Position numbers and translations under genes: made by a program. Source: Ferruginibacter sp. HRS2-29 (GTDB lineage Bacteria > Bacteroidota > Bacteroidia > Chitinophagales > Chitinophagaceae). Taken from it: a stretch of DNA of 64,000 nt. A model generated the notes under the pieces. It searched no databases. It had not been told where the DNA came from and was given only the letters and a program-made list of their open reading frames with translations. The DNA lies in the NCBI RefSeq assembly GCF_024343615.1, contig NZ_RJUB01000158.1:1-64000 (forward strand), in the 5' to 3' direction. Positions 50,311-58,936 of this stretch are shown one piece after another (position 1 is the stretch's first letter; every line of letters begins with the position of its first letter).

Positions 50311-50610
50311 ACACCAGGATTTAAGAATGAATGAAGAAGGTACTCACTGGCCATGATGAAGGATGTGCAGCAGATTACACACACACCGGCGTTAAATCTG
50401 TTTAACAAAAACGGTGAATCAGCGGACGAGCAGCGGACGAGGTGCGGAGGAAGAGCGGAGGAACTATTATCACTTGACTGACTGTCAGCCTCAGCTTGTC
50501 GAAGGCGGAGTTACAACGGATTTGAGGTTGGCACCGTCGATCCTGGGATCAGGCGACGGCACAAAGGAAAGGGAAAACAACATTGTCGAGATCCGGTTAT
50601 TTCTTAATAT
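50311..50610. other. non-coding gap
   Basis: No gene is supported. It contains a purine-rich stretch with repeated GCGGA(C/G)GA (about 50424-50462) and CCTCAGCTTGTCGAAGG (50489-50505), half of a palindromic motif common in many bacterial intergenic regions. Confidence 0.5.
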
Positions 50611-51089
50611 TTATCTATTAACTCCAAAAATGAATCGGTCGGTGGAATCCAATTTTAAATTGAGATTCTTTAATTTTTCAGAGCAACCGGGATCATCGGA
50701 TGAAATGATGATCCTGTTTTTTTGATTCCTGTTATTGTATGAATTATTTTGATTGTAATCTGTTACTTCTACAATAATACACTCTGTGGAATCGCAAGCT
50801 TTTGCAGCTATCTCGCCCAATATATTCGGTGCATATTCGGTATAAGCTGTTGACGTAGACATCCAGACAGATTTATCTCTTTGATTTTAGCATTAGCATT
50901 ATTGTTAATAATTATAGAATCACAAATTGCATTGATCTGACCGGCATTTTTTTAAAATAATTGTCGAAGAGTATCATCAATGCTGGCCCGAGGAATAACT
51001 GTTAAATCTGTTTTATCATGATTCTTATTGGGAGGAGATGTACAAGACATTACCAGGAAACTTGAAAAAATAATAATTGCTGCTTTCAT
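50611..51089 (-). pseudogene. broken small lipoprotein gene
   Basis: A minus-strand gene starting ATG at 51089. The first 45 codons encode a clear lipoprotein signal, MKAAIIIFSSFLVMSC, then TSPPNKNHDKTDL... up to a TAA at 50954-50952 next to an A-run. Protein-like coding continues in the same frame (KNAGQINAICDSIIINNNAN), then shifts to the frame of DKSVWMSTSTAYTEYAPNIL through to FIFGVNR and a stop at 50611. At least one nonsense and one frameshift change are needed to explain it. No family is recognised. Confidence 0.65.
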
Positions 51090-51283
51090 TAGAATGATGT
51101 CGTACCTGTTTTTACGCACAACTTAGGAAATTTCTGATATTTCCCTTGATCTGATTTGCCGATTTTTTCTTTGCTGCAGGCTTCGATAAACCCAGGTTGC
51201 CAATATACATTCAATAATCTTTTCTCTGGCACACGGCGGCCGTGATGGAGGCTTTCCGGGTTCGATGTCTTTTCAACCGCTGA
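51089..51283 (-). pseudogene. truncated gene end upstream of the broken lipoprotein
   Basis: An open frame without a start codon encodes about 64 protein-like residues (SAVEKTSNPESLHHGRRVPE ... RLLNVYWQPGFIEACSKEK ... KFPKLCVKTGTTSF). It ends in TAA overlapping the ATG of the lipoprotein gene by one base (TAATG), the typical junction of an operon. Its 5' side runs directly into a CTCTGCGTAAACTCT inverted repeat, so the rest of the gene is missing. The family is unknown. Confidence 0.5.
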
Positions 51284-51287
51284 GAAC

Positions 51288-51370
51288 AGGAGGACGCAGA
51301 GTTTACGCAGAGGTATATGTTCTTATCTCTGCGTAAACTCTTTTAACTCTTGTTCTCTGCGGTGAAAAAA
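51288..51370. repeat. GCAGAGTTTACGCAGAG inverted repeat
   Basis: GCAGAGTTTACGCAGAG (51296-51312) and the complementary CTCTGCGTAAACTCT (51329-51343), a 15-bp arm, with a further TTCTCTGCGGTGAAA copy at 51353-51367. TCTCTGCGGTGAAA also occurs at 1639-1652 before the BtuF-like gene. The rest of 51284-51549 shows no gene. Confidence 0.7.
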
Positions 51371-51549
51371 AACTTCCAGCACCGCAGAGTCCCGGAGCAA
51401 GGAGAAATTTCGCAAAGAAAATTTCGCAAACGATTCATCAACCCGTCACCCGCAACCCTCTTTTGTCCCAAATAGCCTTTTCATTGGCTCCTCCACACCC
51501 CAATCGCCAGGCCTGCTTTCCCTAGCTTTACCAAACAAAATTTACACTC

Positions 51550-51960
51550 ATGGCACTACTGAATCCTTACGTAAGCTTCGATGGCAATTGCAAAGAAGCG
51601 ATGAATTTTTACAAAGACGCCCTGGGCGGCGACCTCGTGATCAACCTCGTGAACAGCATGCCCGAAATGGCGGCACAAATGCCCGACAACCTCAAAGACC
51701 ATGTTCTGCATTCGGTCCTTACCAACGGCGGACTGGTACTGATGGGCACCGATATGTGCCGCGATGACCGCATAGAAGGCACTACTGTACACCTCAATGT
51801 GAATTGCGAAAACGATGAGGAAGTGGACGATATCTTCAACAAATTATCTGCCGGGGGCAAAGTGGTGGAATCGCCGAAGGACATGCCCTGGGGCGGAAGG
51901 TTTGCGGCTTTTGATGATAAGTTCGGGAAACATTGGATGCTGAATTTTCAGAAGCGGTAA
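51550..51960 (+). CDS. VOC family protein (PhnB/YjdN-like)
   Basis: 136 residues with the vicinal oxygen chelate fold. LNPYVSFDGNCKEAMNFYKDALGGDLV, HSVLTNGGLVLMGTDM and GGRFAAFDDKFGKHWMLNFQKR are the PhnB/YjdN-like signature. The metal ligands of true glyoxalases cannot be confirmed by eye; function unknown. It is a single gene with no operon partner. Confidence 0.9.
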   Translation: MALLNPYVSFDGNCKEAMNFYKDALGGDLVINLVNSMPEMAAQMPDNLKDHVLHSVLTNGGLVLMGTDMCRDDRIEGTTVHLNVNCENDEEVDDIFNKLSAGGKVVESPKDMPWGGRFAAFDDKFGKHWMLNFQKR

Positions 51961-52010
51961 GATCAATGGATAATGGATAATTAATAGTGGATAGGGTTCA
52001 TTATCCGAAA
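51961..52010. repeat. degenerate ATTATCC-type repeat
   Basis: GATCAATGGATAATGGATAA then a degenerate TTAATAGTGGATAGGG, with TTCATTATCC as a short complement, directly after the VOC stop. Confidence 0.5.
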
Positions 52011-52121
52011 TTACTTTAGTGATTTGAAAGTTTAAAGGGATTGATGCGAAGAGATTGCCCGCGGTGCTTGAAATGACAGCCCCATTGGTAAAGATAATTC
52101 CTGCCTACAACCCTCTGTGGT

Positions 52122-52886
52122 TCAGAAAGTCGCTTTCATCAAAATGCGCCTGAACGCATAAAACACAGGGCTGCCGGTGAAATGCCTTTCGAGCAGCAAT
52201 TTATAATCCGCGATGAACTGCTGCTGTATTTCACCATGCAGGCGTTCTTTGTAAGGGATCAATGCAGTGCCCGATACCCAGGTAAACAATGCCTCCGGAT
52301 CGGGTAATACCAGGGGGTACACTTTTTCGAAAACGTTGATGCTGGTACCGCCGTTCTCAAAAAGGATGCGGGCATACTGTTCGATATCCAGCACCGGGGA
52401 TTTCCTTATCCAGCCGCTGAGGGCGCTCCTGTAAGGCTCCTGCGCAGCCAGCTCGTTCAGCAATTTATTGGAAAGATTGTGCTGCTGTGCCGGCATCTGG
52501 ATCAGTAGCTGCCCGTTGGGATGCAATTGGCGGATGATCTCCGGCAAGAGATCTTCGTGGCCATCCACCCATTGTATGGCGGCATTGGAAAAAATGATAT
52601 CCCAATGTTCTCCCCGTTCCGTTATATCCTGTATGTTTTGCTGCTCAAACTTTACAGAATCGCCGGCAAAGGCCGTGGCATCTTCCAGCATCTCGGCGGA
52701 AGAGTCGATACCAAGCGCCGTTGAGCCGGGCAATGCATCCGCCAGTTTGCGGGTGAGTTCGCCGGTACCGCACCCGAGGTCCAGTACTTTCTGATCGGGC
52801 TTGATATCGAGCAGTGACAGGAGATCGTAGAAGGGAAGAAAACGCTCTTCTTTGAATTGGTTGTAAGTGGAGGGATTCCAGGACAT
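52122..52886 (-). CDS. methyltransferase, trans-aconitate methyltransferase-like
   Basis: 254 residues. SAM-binding motif I VLDLGCGTGELTRKLADALPG, the acidic loop GIDSSAEMLEDA, then WDIIFSNAAIQWVDGHEDLLPEI. The AAIQW segment and C-terminal helices fit the Tam (trans-aconitate 2-methyltransferase) branch. The substrate is uncertain. It is followed by a GAGG-type palindrome, not by another gene. Confidence 0.88.
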   Translation of the reverse strand: MSWNPSTYNQFKEERFLPFYDLLSLLDIKPDQKVLDLGCGTGELTRKLADALPGSTALGIDSSAEMLEDATAFAGDSVKFEQQNIQDITERGEHWDIIFSNAAIQWVDGHEDLLPEIIRQLHPNGQLLIQMPAQQHNLSNKLLNELAAQEPYRSALSGWIRKSPVLDIEQYARILFENGGTSINVFEKVYPLVLPDPEALFTWVSGTALIPYKERLHGEIQQQFIADYKLLLERHFTGSPVFYAFRRILMKATF

Positions 52887-52896
52887 AGCTTTTTAT

Positions 52897-52937
52897 TATT
52901 CAAACCCCGGAGGTTTTGAAAACCTCCGGGGTTTCTT
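52897..52937. repeat. CCTCCGGGGTTT palindrome
   Basis: AAACCCCGGAGGTTTT and AAAACCTCCGGGGTTT form one 16-bp inverted pair with almost no loop. It is the same word as the cluster at 9353-9475 and is directly followed by TTSACTA heptamers (52940-52960). Confidence 0.85.
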
Positions 52938-52939
52938 AC

Positions 52940-53509
52940 CTATTGACTATTAACTATTGACTTATTCGCCCATTGCCTCATTACCCCGTTAAATTCCTGG
53001 GTATTGATGGCGGCCGCTACTTCTTTATCGAGATTAAACTGCATCAGTTTATTGTCTTTCAGATCGATGGTGAGGATGTCGTCTTTGAGCAATACCTGTG
53101 TCACATTTTCCCACGGAAATATGCGTGCAGGAAAAGATGGATAGCGGATATTTTCCGCGGTGAAAATGATGAATAATTTTCCGCTGCTGTAGATGCCCAT
53201 CAGGCCGAAAAAAAGCATCAGGATCGTAAGCAGGAATTTGCCCATCACCGCCCATAATACAGCACTCATCATAAACACGATGCCATGGCTGACATACTTC
53301 AGGAATGGAACATATTTTTTTCCATACATAGCCACCAGCGCCAGCAAATTGATGATGGCACCGATCGTACATAATCTTACATTGCGCTGTATCTGCCCGG
53401 CATAGGCGAGGTAGCCAAACACGAGTATGTTCATGATCAGCAACAACGTGGTGAACATATGCTGAGTGCTGCTTTTAGTATTGGGTATTTCTATCGAATA
53501 TTTATCCAT
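52940..53509 (-). CDS. membrane protein, unknown (PH-like C-terminus)
   Basis: 189 residues. Four hydrophobic segments (about 20-42, 45-62, 70-88, 92-110) are followed by a C-terminal domain (about 110-180) with IIFTAENIRYPSFPARIFPWENVTQVLLKDDIL, similar to the bacterial PH-like (bPH) fold. The start overlaps the end of the arginase-family gene by 8 bp, implying coupling. The C-terminal S-I-V-N-S-Q and stop are encoded by TTSACTA heptamers. Confidence 0.75.
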   Translation of the reverse strand: MDKYSIEIPNTKSSTQHMFTTLLLIMNILVFGYLAYAGQIQRNVRLCTIGAIINLLALVAMYGKKYVPFLKYVSHGIVFMMSAVLWAVMGKFLLTILMLFFGLMGIYSSGKLFIIFTAENIRYPSFPARIFPWENVTQVLLKDDILTIDLKDNKLMQFNLDKEVAAAINTQEFNGVMRQWANKSIVNSQ

Positions 53510-54557
53510 TCTTTACAGGGTTACTTGCTACCAATAGATTACAAAGCCTGTACAATACCCTGGCACCAACGTTCTCGTCCCACTCATTGTGGCTCACCCC
53601 TACTTCGTTGAGGTCGAAACCCACCAGTTTACGGCCGGAGGCCAGCATTTTCTTGAAAAGATAAAATACCTGTTCTGTTTCGAAACCGCCCTGTACCGGT
53701 GTGCCGGTATGCGGACAAAGCTTTGGATCCAGGCCGTCGATATCAAAGCTGATATATACGTTTTGCGGCAACTGATCCACGATGGAATCCACGATGCTTT
53801 TCCAGGTATTTCCTTCGTAAAGGCTTTCTTTGATGTCTTTGTCGAAATAAGCCACAACCCTGCCGTTGCTGTTGTTGATGTAATCCAGTTCTTCATCGCA
53901 ATAATCGCGGATGCCCACCTGCACCAGCTTCTTCACCTGCGGGATCTGCTCCATGCTGTTGTACATGATGGAAGCGTGGGAGTAATTGAACCCTTCGTAT
54001 GCCTTGCGGAGATCGCAATGTGCATCTATCTGTAATATCCCGAAATCTTCGTATTTGTCGGCGATGGCACGGAAGAATCCAAACGGTGTGCTGTGGTCGC
54101 CGCCGAGCAATGCTACCAGCTTGCCCGAATCGAGGAGCTGTTTTGTCTGATCATACACCCAGTCATTGAGGAACATGCTGCCCGCGTTGATCTCTTTGAG
54201 GCTTTTGCACATGAATTTATTTTCTCCTACGATCTCGCCCTGCGAAATGTAATTGATGTATAATTCTGCTTCCTTTCGGAGATAATCGCTTTTGATGAGG
54301 ATCTTCTTATTGGGCTCACGCATGAAATAACCCTGTTTCCAGCCGTCCTGCACTTCAGGATCGAAAAGGTCTACCTGCAGGCTGGCGGTGAAAATATGAT
54401 CCGGGGCACGCGCCGTTCCGGCCCGGTAGCTCACGGTTACTTCCCATGGAATGGGCAATATGACGAGGCGTGATTCTTCTTCGCTGAACGGGAGGCCGAA
54501 AATATTGTTGTTAGGGTTTCCTACTGAGTTAGGATCAAAGGTTGACAGATCAGACAT
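53502..54557 (-). CDS. arginase/agmatinase/formimidoylglutamase family hydrolase
   Basis: 351 residues from ATG 54557 (MSDLSTFDPNSVG). The binuclear manganese site appears in ALLGGDHSTPFG (His), LQIDAHCDLR (D-A-H-x-D) and YISFDIDGLDP (D-x-D), the ureohydrolase signature. Members release urea or formamide; arginase, agmatinase and formimidoylglutamase cannot be separated by eye. It is followed, with overlap, by the PH-like membrane protein. Confidence 0.9.
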   Translation of the reverse strand: MSDLSTFDPNSVGNPNNNIFGLPFSEEESRLVILPIPWEVTVSYRAGTARAPDHIFTASLQVDLFDPEVQDGWKQGYFMREPNKKILIKSDYLRKEAELYINYISQGEIVGENKFMCKSLKEINAGSMFLNDWVYDQTKQLLDSGKLVALLGGDHSTPFGFFRAIADKYEDFGILQIDAHCDLRKAYEGFNYSHASIMYNSMEQIPQVKKLVQVGIRDYCDEELDYINNSNGRVVAYFDKDIKESLYEGNTWKSIVDSIVDQLPQNVYISFDIDGLDPKLCPHTGTPVQGGFETEQVFYLFKKMLASGRKLVGFDLNEVGVSHNEWDENVGARVLYRLCNLLVASNPVKNG

Positions 54558-54858
54558 GATGTACTTGGTTGAAATTTTTTGCAAAGATAGTTCTTGTTAA
54601 TTCTTTTACCATATATGAAAAAACTGATTTCAAAATCTTAACTATTCCTGTTTTGGGTTACCTTTGCGGCGTAAAAGGTTGATTGCACGAATTAAGCGAA
54701 TTACACGAATTATAACTTTCAAAAGCAACTTTTATTGTTAAATGAAAGATTTGATATGTAATTGTTGCGATCTGTAAAAATTCCAACTCATTTTACAACA
54801 TACCGATAGAAAGAATTCGTGTAATTCGCCTAATTCGTGTAATAAAAAATTCTTTAGC
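54558..54858. repeat. inverted 9-mer repeat (CGAATTACA word) in a 301-bp gap
   Basis: Left arm CACGAATTAAGCGAATTAC, ACGAATTAT (54686-54712) and right arm GAATTCGTGTAATTCGCC, TAATTCGTGT (54813-54840) around a loop of about 100 bp; the word period is 9 bp, not 7. A similar single arm is at 49340-49365. No gene is seen. Confidence 0.75.
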
Positions 54859-55275
54859 ATGAAAAAAACACACATTGCATTGCTTGTTGGTATCGCCGCG
54901 CTGATCGTTGGGATGCTCGCTTTTTCCGCCGATTTCTCCACTTATGATACTGTCAATTCTGCCAGGAACAAACCCGGCAAATTCGTTCACCTGATCGCAA
55001 AGCTGGATAAGAGCAAACCGGTGGAATACGACCCCATCAACAACCCGAATTACCTTTCTTTTTATGCGGTAGACAGCCTCGGCGGCCAAACCAAAGTGGT
55101 ATACCACAACAGCAAACCGGCCGACCTTGAAAAGAGCGAACGCATCGTGATGACCGGCAAGATGAATGCCGATCATTTTGAATGTAAAAATATCCTGCTG
55201 AAATGCCCCAGCAAGTACAAGGATGATAAGGAACAACTGCAAAAGACCGTGGTTGACCAGACGACCAGTAATTAA
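54859..55275 (+). CDS. ccmE: cytochrome c maturation protein CcmE, CxxxY type
   Basis: A 138-residue haem chaperone with an N-terminal membrane helix (about 5-23) and an OB-fold periplasmic domain (RIVMTGKMNADHFECKNILLKCPSKY). In classical CcmE the haem is held by His in H-x-x-x-Y; here the position is Cys116 with Tyr120 (C-P-S-K-Y). Such a C-x-x-x-Y variant is known from archaea and some bacteria. It passes haem to CcmF, encoded 26 bp downstream. Other ccm genes are not in the window. Confidence 0.92.
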   Translation: MKKTHIALLVGIAALIVGMLAFSADFSTYDTVNSARNKPGKFVHLIAKLDKSKPVEYDPINNPNYLSFYAVDSLGGQTKVVYHNSKPADLEKSERIVMTGKMNADHFECKNILLKCPSKYKDDKEQLQKTVVDQTTSN

Positions 55276-55301
55276 TTTTTTGCCACTCTAACTGTGTTAT
55301 A

Positions 55302-57860
55302 ATGAAATTTGAAGGAGAACATTTATTGCCAGGCCAGCTTGGCCATTTTTTTATCATACTTTCTTTTGTCGCCTCCTTACTAGCTACCATCGCTTATTTT
55401 ACGGCTTCAGTTCAAAAAGACGCTTTACTGAAAAACAGCTGGCTCAAATTCGCCCGCAAGGCCTTCCTGGTACAGGTTGGCGGGGCCTTCATCATTTTCG
55501 CTATCATTTTTTACCTCTGTTCCAATCACCTGTACGAGTACATGTATGCGTACAAACATGCTTCCAAGGAACTGGAATATAAATACCTGCTTGCCTGTAT
55601 CTGGGAAGGACAGGAAGGTAGTTTCCTGCTGTGGATCATCTGGCACAGCGTACTGGGCACCATCTTCATCCTACGCCGCAAAAGCCCGTCGATAGAGGGT
55701 TGGGAAGCGCCGGTGATGACGGTGATCAGTTTTGCACAATTCTTTCTGCTGATGATGATACTGGGCATTTACATCTTTGATGTACGAATCGGCAACAGCC
55801 CTTTTACGCTTACACGAAATGAGATCAATGCCCCTATTTTCGGGCAGCCAAATTACCTCACCTTCATCAAAGACGGGATGGGGCTGAATATCCTGCTCCG
55901 CAATTACTGGATGGTGATCCATCCGCCAATATTGTTCCTGGGTTTTGCTTCTACCATCATTCCATTTGCATACGCCTACGCAGGCCTGCAGACCAAACGT
56001 TTTGGCGACTGGGTAAAACCTGTGCTGCCGTGGGCTTTGTTCAGCGCAGCGATACTGGGTGTAGGCATTATGATGGGAGGAAAATGGGCGTACGAATCGC
56101 TGAGCTTCGGTGGTTATTGGGCCTGGGACCCGGTGGAAAATGCTTCGCTGGTGCCATGGCTGATATTGGTGGCAGGATTGCACACCATGGTAGTATATAA
56201 AGCAACAGGGCATTCGCTGAGGGCGAGTTACTTGTTTTCGTTTCTCACGCTCGGCTTTGTGCTCTACTCTACTTTTCTTACCCGTACAGGAATACTGGGT
56301 GATACTTCGGTGCATTCATTTACCGATGCAGGAAATTCGATCAACAACATGATCAAGACTTTCCTGGCCATTTTCTTCATCGGGCCGCTCATTTATTTTT
56401 ACAGGAATTACAGCAGGATACCCGCGATACATAAAGAAGAAAATACCAATTCCAGGGAATTCTGGATGTTCATCGGTTCGCTGGTTTTCTTCCTGACGGC
56501 TTTGTTCATCATTGCTGTTACATCCATCCCGGTATATAATAAATTGCCGCTGATCGGCAGATGGATCGCTAAATTCCATGGCGGGCCATTGGCAATGCCG
56601 GAGAACAGCGAATTCTTTTATAACAAGATCATCGTGATGGTAGCCATCATCATCGGGCTGCTTTCGGGTTTTGCTCAATACCTCAAATACAAGGATACCC
56701 AAAAGGCTTATTTCCGGAAAGGCATCGTATTGCCCACGGTGATCAGTGCAGCATTGGCGGCTTTGTTATTCGTTGTTTATCCGTTTACTTACCGCAAAGA
56801 AGGCCTGGGTTTCCTCATTACTATCTACACAGCTGCATTTGCCACCATTTATTCGTTGATCACCAATACGATGTATATATGGTCGGTATTGAAAGGAAAA
56901 GTGATGAATGCCGGCGGATCGATCGCCCATGCCGGTTTTGCACTGATGATACTCGGTATGATCATTTCCTCGAGCAACAAGGAAGTGATCAGCAACAGCA
57001 GGGTGAACGGCCTCACCATCCCTGTGGGCAAGGATCCTATGACCAAACAGGATGATAATCCGCAGGACAACCTTACCCTCATCCGCCAGTTGCCTACGCG
57101 TATGGGCGACTACGAAGTGACTTACCAAAAGGATTCTTCGGGGCATGAGAAAGGCCGTAAATTCTTCCAGTTATTGTTTCAGAAGAAAAATGCCGCTACG
57201 GGCAAGACATCTGAATCCTTTCATATTTCTCCGGATGTGTACGTGATGAAGGACAATAATATGAGCAGCAATCCTGATACGAAATCGTATCTCTCCAAAG
57301 ATATTTTCACCTACGTTTCGTATGCGCTGAACGATGCGAATAATATGGATACGGCGCAATTCAAGGAAACCGAAATTGCCGAAGGCGATACCGCTTTTTA
57401 CAGTAATGGCATCCTGGTACTCAATGGCGTGACGAGGAACCCCAACAACGAGAAATACCATTACTCCCCTTCCGACCTGGCGCTGATGGCGGATATTACC
57501 GTGATAGCAAAAGACGGGGCGAAATACAAAGCTACCCCGCTCATAGAAGTAAAGGGCATGGAAGCGACCAATTACGACGATACATTGTATGCGCAAAACC
57601 TGTTTGTGCGTTTCGCCGGTGTTTCCGAAGGCAAAAAGATCAAGATCGGCATCAAGGAATCCGACAGGCTGATAGATTTTGTAACGGTAAAATCGTTCGT
57701 ATTCCCTTACATCAACCTGGTATGGCTTGGGCTGATCATCATGGCATTGGGCCTGATATTCAGCATGATAAAGAGGGCGAATTTTAACAATAAACAAGCG
57801 GCAGTGATCCTTGTGCTGGCGGCAGTGGGATTGTTTTATATGTTCCTCCTTGCGAATTAA
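55302..57860 (+). CDS. ccmF: haem lyase CcmF/CcsA-type
   Basis: An 852-residue multi-pass protein that attaches haem to apocytochrome c. The haem-handling WWD-type motif is GGYWAWDPVENASLVPWL (about residue 270). The many membrane helices continue to about 560, then a soluble region (about 570-810) and a final pair of helices. It is longer than E. coli CcmF (about 650), the extra residues being in the periplasmic region. Its stop is the first base group of a TTAARAA heptamer array (A-N-stop). Confidence 0.93.
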   Translation: MKFEGEHLLPGQLGHFFIILSFVASLLATIAYFTASVQKDALLKNSWLKFARKAFLVQVGGAFIIFAIIFYLCSNHLYEYMYAYKHASKELEYKYLLACIWEGQEGSFLLWIIWHSVLGTIFILRRKSPSIEGWEAPVMTVISFAQFFLLMMILGIYIFDVRIGNSPFTLTRNEINAPIFGQPNYLTFIKDGMGLNILLRNYWMVIHPPILFLGFASTIIPFAYAYAGLQTKRFGDWVKPVLPWALFSAAILGVGIMMGGKWAYESLSFGGYWAWDPVENASLVPWLILVAGLHTMVVYKATGHSLRASYLFSFLTLGFVLYSTFLTRTGILGDTSVHSFTDAGNSINNMIKTFLAIFFIGPLIYFYRNYSRIPAIHKEENTNSREFWMFIGSLVFFLTALFIIAVTSIPVYNKLPLIGRWIAKFHGGPLAMPENSEFFYNKIIVMVAIIIGLLSGFAQYLKYKDTQKAYFRKGIVLPTVISAALAALLFVVYPFTYRKEGLGFLITIYTAAFATIYSLITNTMYIWSVLKGKVMNAGGSIAHAGFALMILGMIISSSNKEVISNSRVNGLTIPVGKDPMTKQDDNPQDNLTLIRQLPTRMGDYEVTYQKDSSGHEKGRKFFQLLFQKKNAATGKTSESFHISPDVYVMKDNNMSSNPDTKSYLSKDIFTYVSYALNDANNMDTAQFKETEIAEGDTAFYSNGILVLNGVTRNPNNEKYHYSPSDLALMADITVIAKDGAKYKATPLIEVKGMEATNYDDTLYAQNLFVRFAGVSEGKKIKIGIKESDRLIDFVTVKSFVFPYINLVWLGLIIMALGLIFSMIKRANFNNKQAAVILVLAAVGLFYMFLLAN

Positions 57861-58107
57861 GAATTAAGAATTAAAGCGAAGAGATCAATCACTGATTTCA
57901 GAAGGATAAAGGGGATTACACAGATTATTTTTTACTTCGTAAAAAACGAAAATGCAGTTTGTAAGATGTTGTATAACATTACAAACTGCATTTTCGTTTT
58001 GCGCCAGCAAAACAATCTGCGCAATCACCTTTATCCCTTTGAAATCTGTGATCCCCATCCGCTTCAATCCGATTCTTACTTCTTAATTTTTAATTCTTAA
58101 TTCATTT
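57857..58107. repeat. TTAARAA inverted repeat with 168-bp element in its loop
   Basis: Left arm AATTAAG, AATTAAG, AATTAAA (57855-57876) contains the ccmF stop; right arm TTCTTAATTTTTAATTCTTA (58079-58098). The loop is occupied by the 168-bp element at 57886-58053. The 331-bp gap has no gene. Confidence 0.8.
57886..58053 (+). repeat. 168-bp palindromic element, copy 1
   Basis: Terminal inverted repeats (about AATCACTGATTT and AAATCTGTGAT), subterminal GATAAAGGGGATTACACAGA and its complement, an asymmetric pair of inner hairpins (TTTTACTTCGTAAAA on the left, TTTTGCGCCAGCAAAA on the right) and a central AATGCAGTTTGTAA / TTACAAACTGCATT stem. The copy at 63012-63179 has the same length and matches it in reverse orientation. 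It looks like a MITE or a structured repeat; no protein is encoded. Confidence 0.8.
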
Positions 58108-58191
58108 TATGGTTACTTTAAGCATCTTACTGTATTAACGTTCGATCAATTTGCATTAAATTTACGTACATACTTTTTTGCTAACAGATAT

Positions 58192-58824
58192 ATGGCCCGT
58201 AAAGTCGCTTATTCCCTTTGTTGTTTCCTGCTGATATATTGCGGCCGTGCGGTTGCGCAGCAACAATATGGCATCCACGACACCATCACCACTTATGCGG
58301 TGGTTTACAACGGCGACACCATTGAAGCCAGGACCCTTGAAACCTGTTATTTTTACGCAAAGCTCAATGAATCGAACATGAGCGATAAGGCCAGGTATAA
58401 CCGGCTTCGGAATGCGGTGTATGTAACCTACCCTTATGCCAGGCGTGCCGGCGTGGTAATGAATGATATCAATGCCAAACTCAGCAATGTTTCCAAAAAA
58501 GAAGAGCGAAAAAAATATATCCAGTCGCGGGAGAAAGAACTGAAGAAAGAGTTTTCCGATCCGCTTACCAACTTATCTGTTTACCAGGGCAAAGTACTCA
58601 TGAAACTCATCAATCGTGAAACGGGTAACAACTGCTACGAGATCATCAAAGAATACAAAGGCGGGATGACTGCCCGCTTCTACCAGACAGTCGCATTTTT
58701 CTTTAACAGTAATTTAAAGCAACCTTACGATGCGGAGAAAGACGATGTGGTGATCGAGAAATTCGTTCATGAAGTGCAGCGTATGTACGGTTACAGCGAT
58801 ATCCGCAAATTAAAAGGTACGTAA
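58192..58824 (+). CDS. DUF4294 family exported protein
   Basis: 210 residues. A signal peptide (MARKVAYSLCCFLLIYCGRAVAQ) and the DUF4294 region (about 60-190; RYNRLRNAVYVTYPYARRAG, then LKKEFSDPLTNLSVYQGKVLMKLINRETGNNCYE and YKGGMTARFYQTVAFFF). DUF4294 proteins are conserved in Bacteroidota with unknown function. The 15 bp upstream show no clear -7 box. Confidence 0.88.
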   Translation: MARKVAYSLCCFLLIYCGRAVAQQQYGIHDTITTYAVVYNGDTIEARTLETCYFYAKLNESNMSDKARYNRLRNAVYVTYPYARRAGVVMNDINAKLSNVSKKEERKKYIQSREKELKKEFSDPLTNLSVYQGKVLMKLINRETGNNCYEIIKEYKGGMTARFYQTVAFFFNSNLKQPYDAEKDDVVIEKFVHEVQRMYGYSDIRKLKGT

Positions 58825-58936
58825 TTGACACGCAATGCCTTATCTCTTTACACATAAATGACAGGTTTGTGCATTACTTGACTACCGATTGTGGCATTAA
58901 TGATGTACCTTGCGGGCTAAATTTCGTAAGAAGGAT

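Noticed and set aside
50414..50725. 103-residue plus-strand frame
   Set aside because: Crosses a non-coding gap and runs antisense over the broken lipoprotein gene; no protein-like features.
54558..54858. tRNA or rRNA fragments in larger gaps
   Set aside because: No GTTCRANTC T-loop with a matching acceptor stem was found in this or other gaps by eye.
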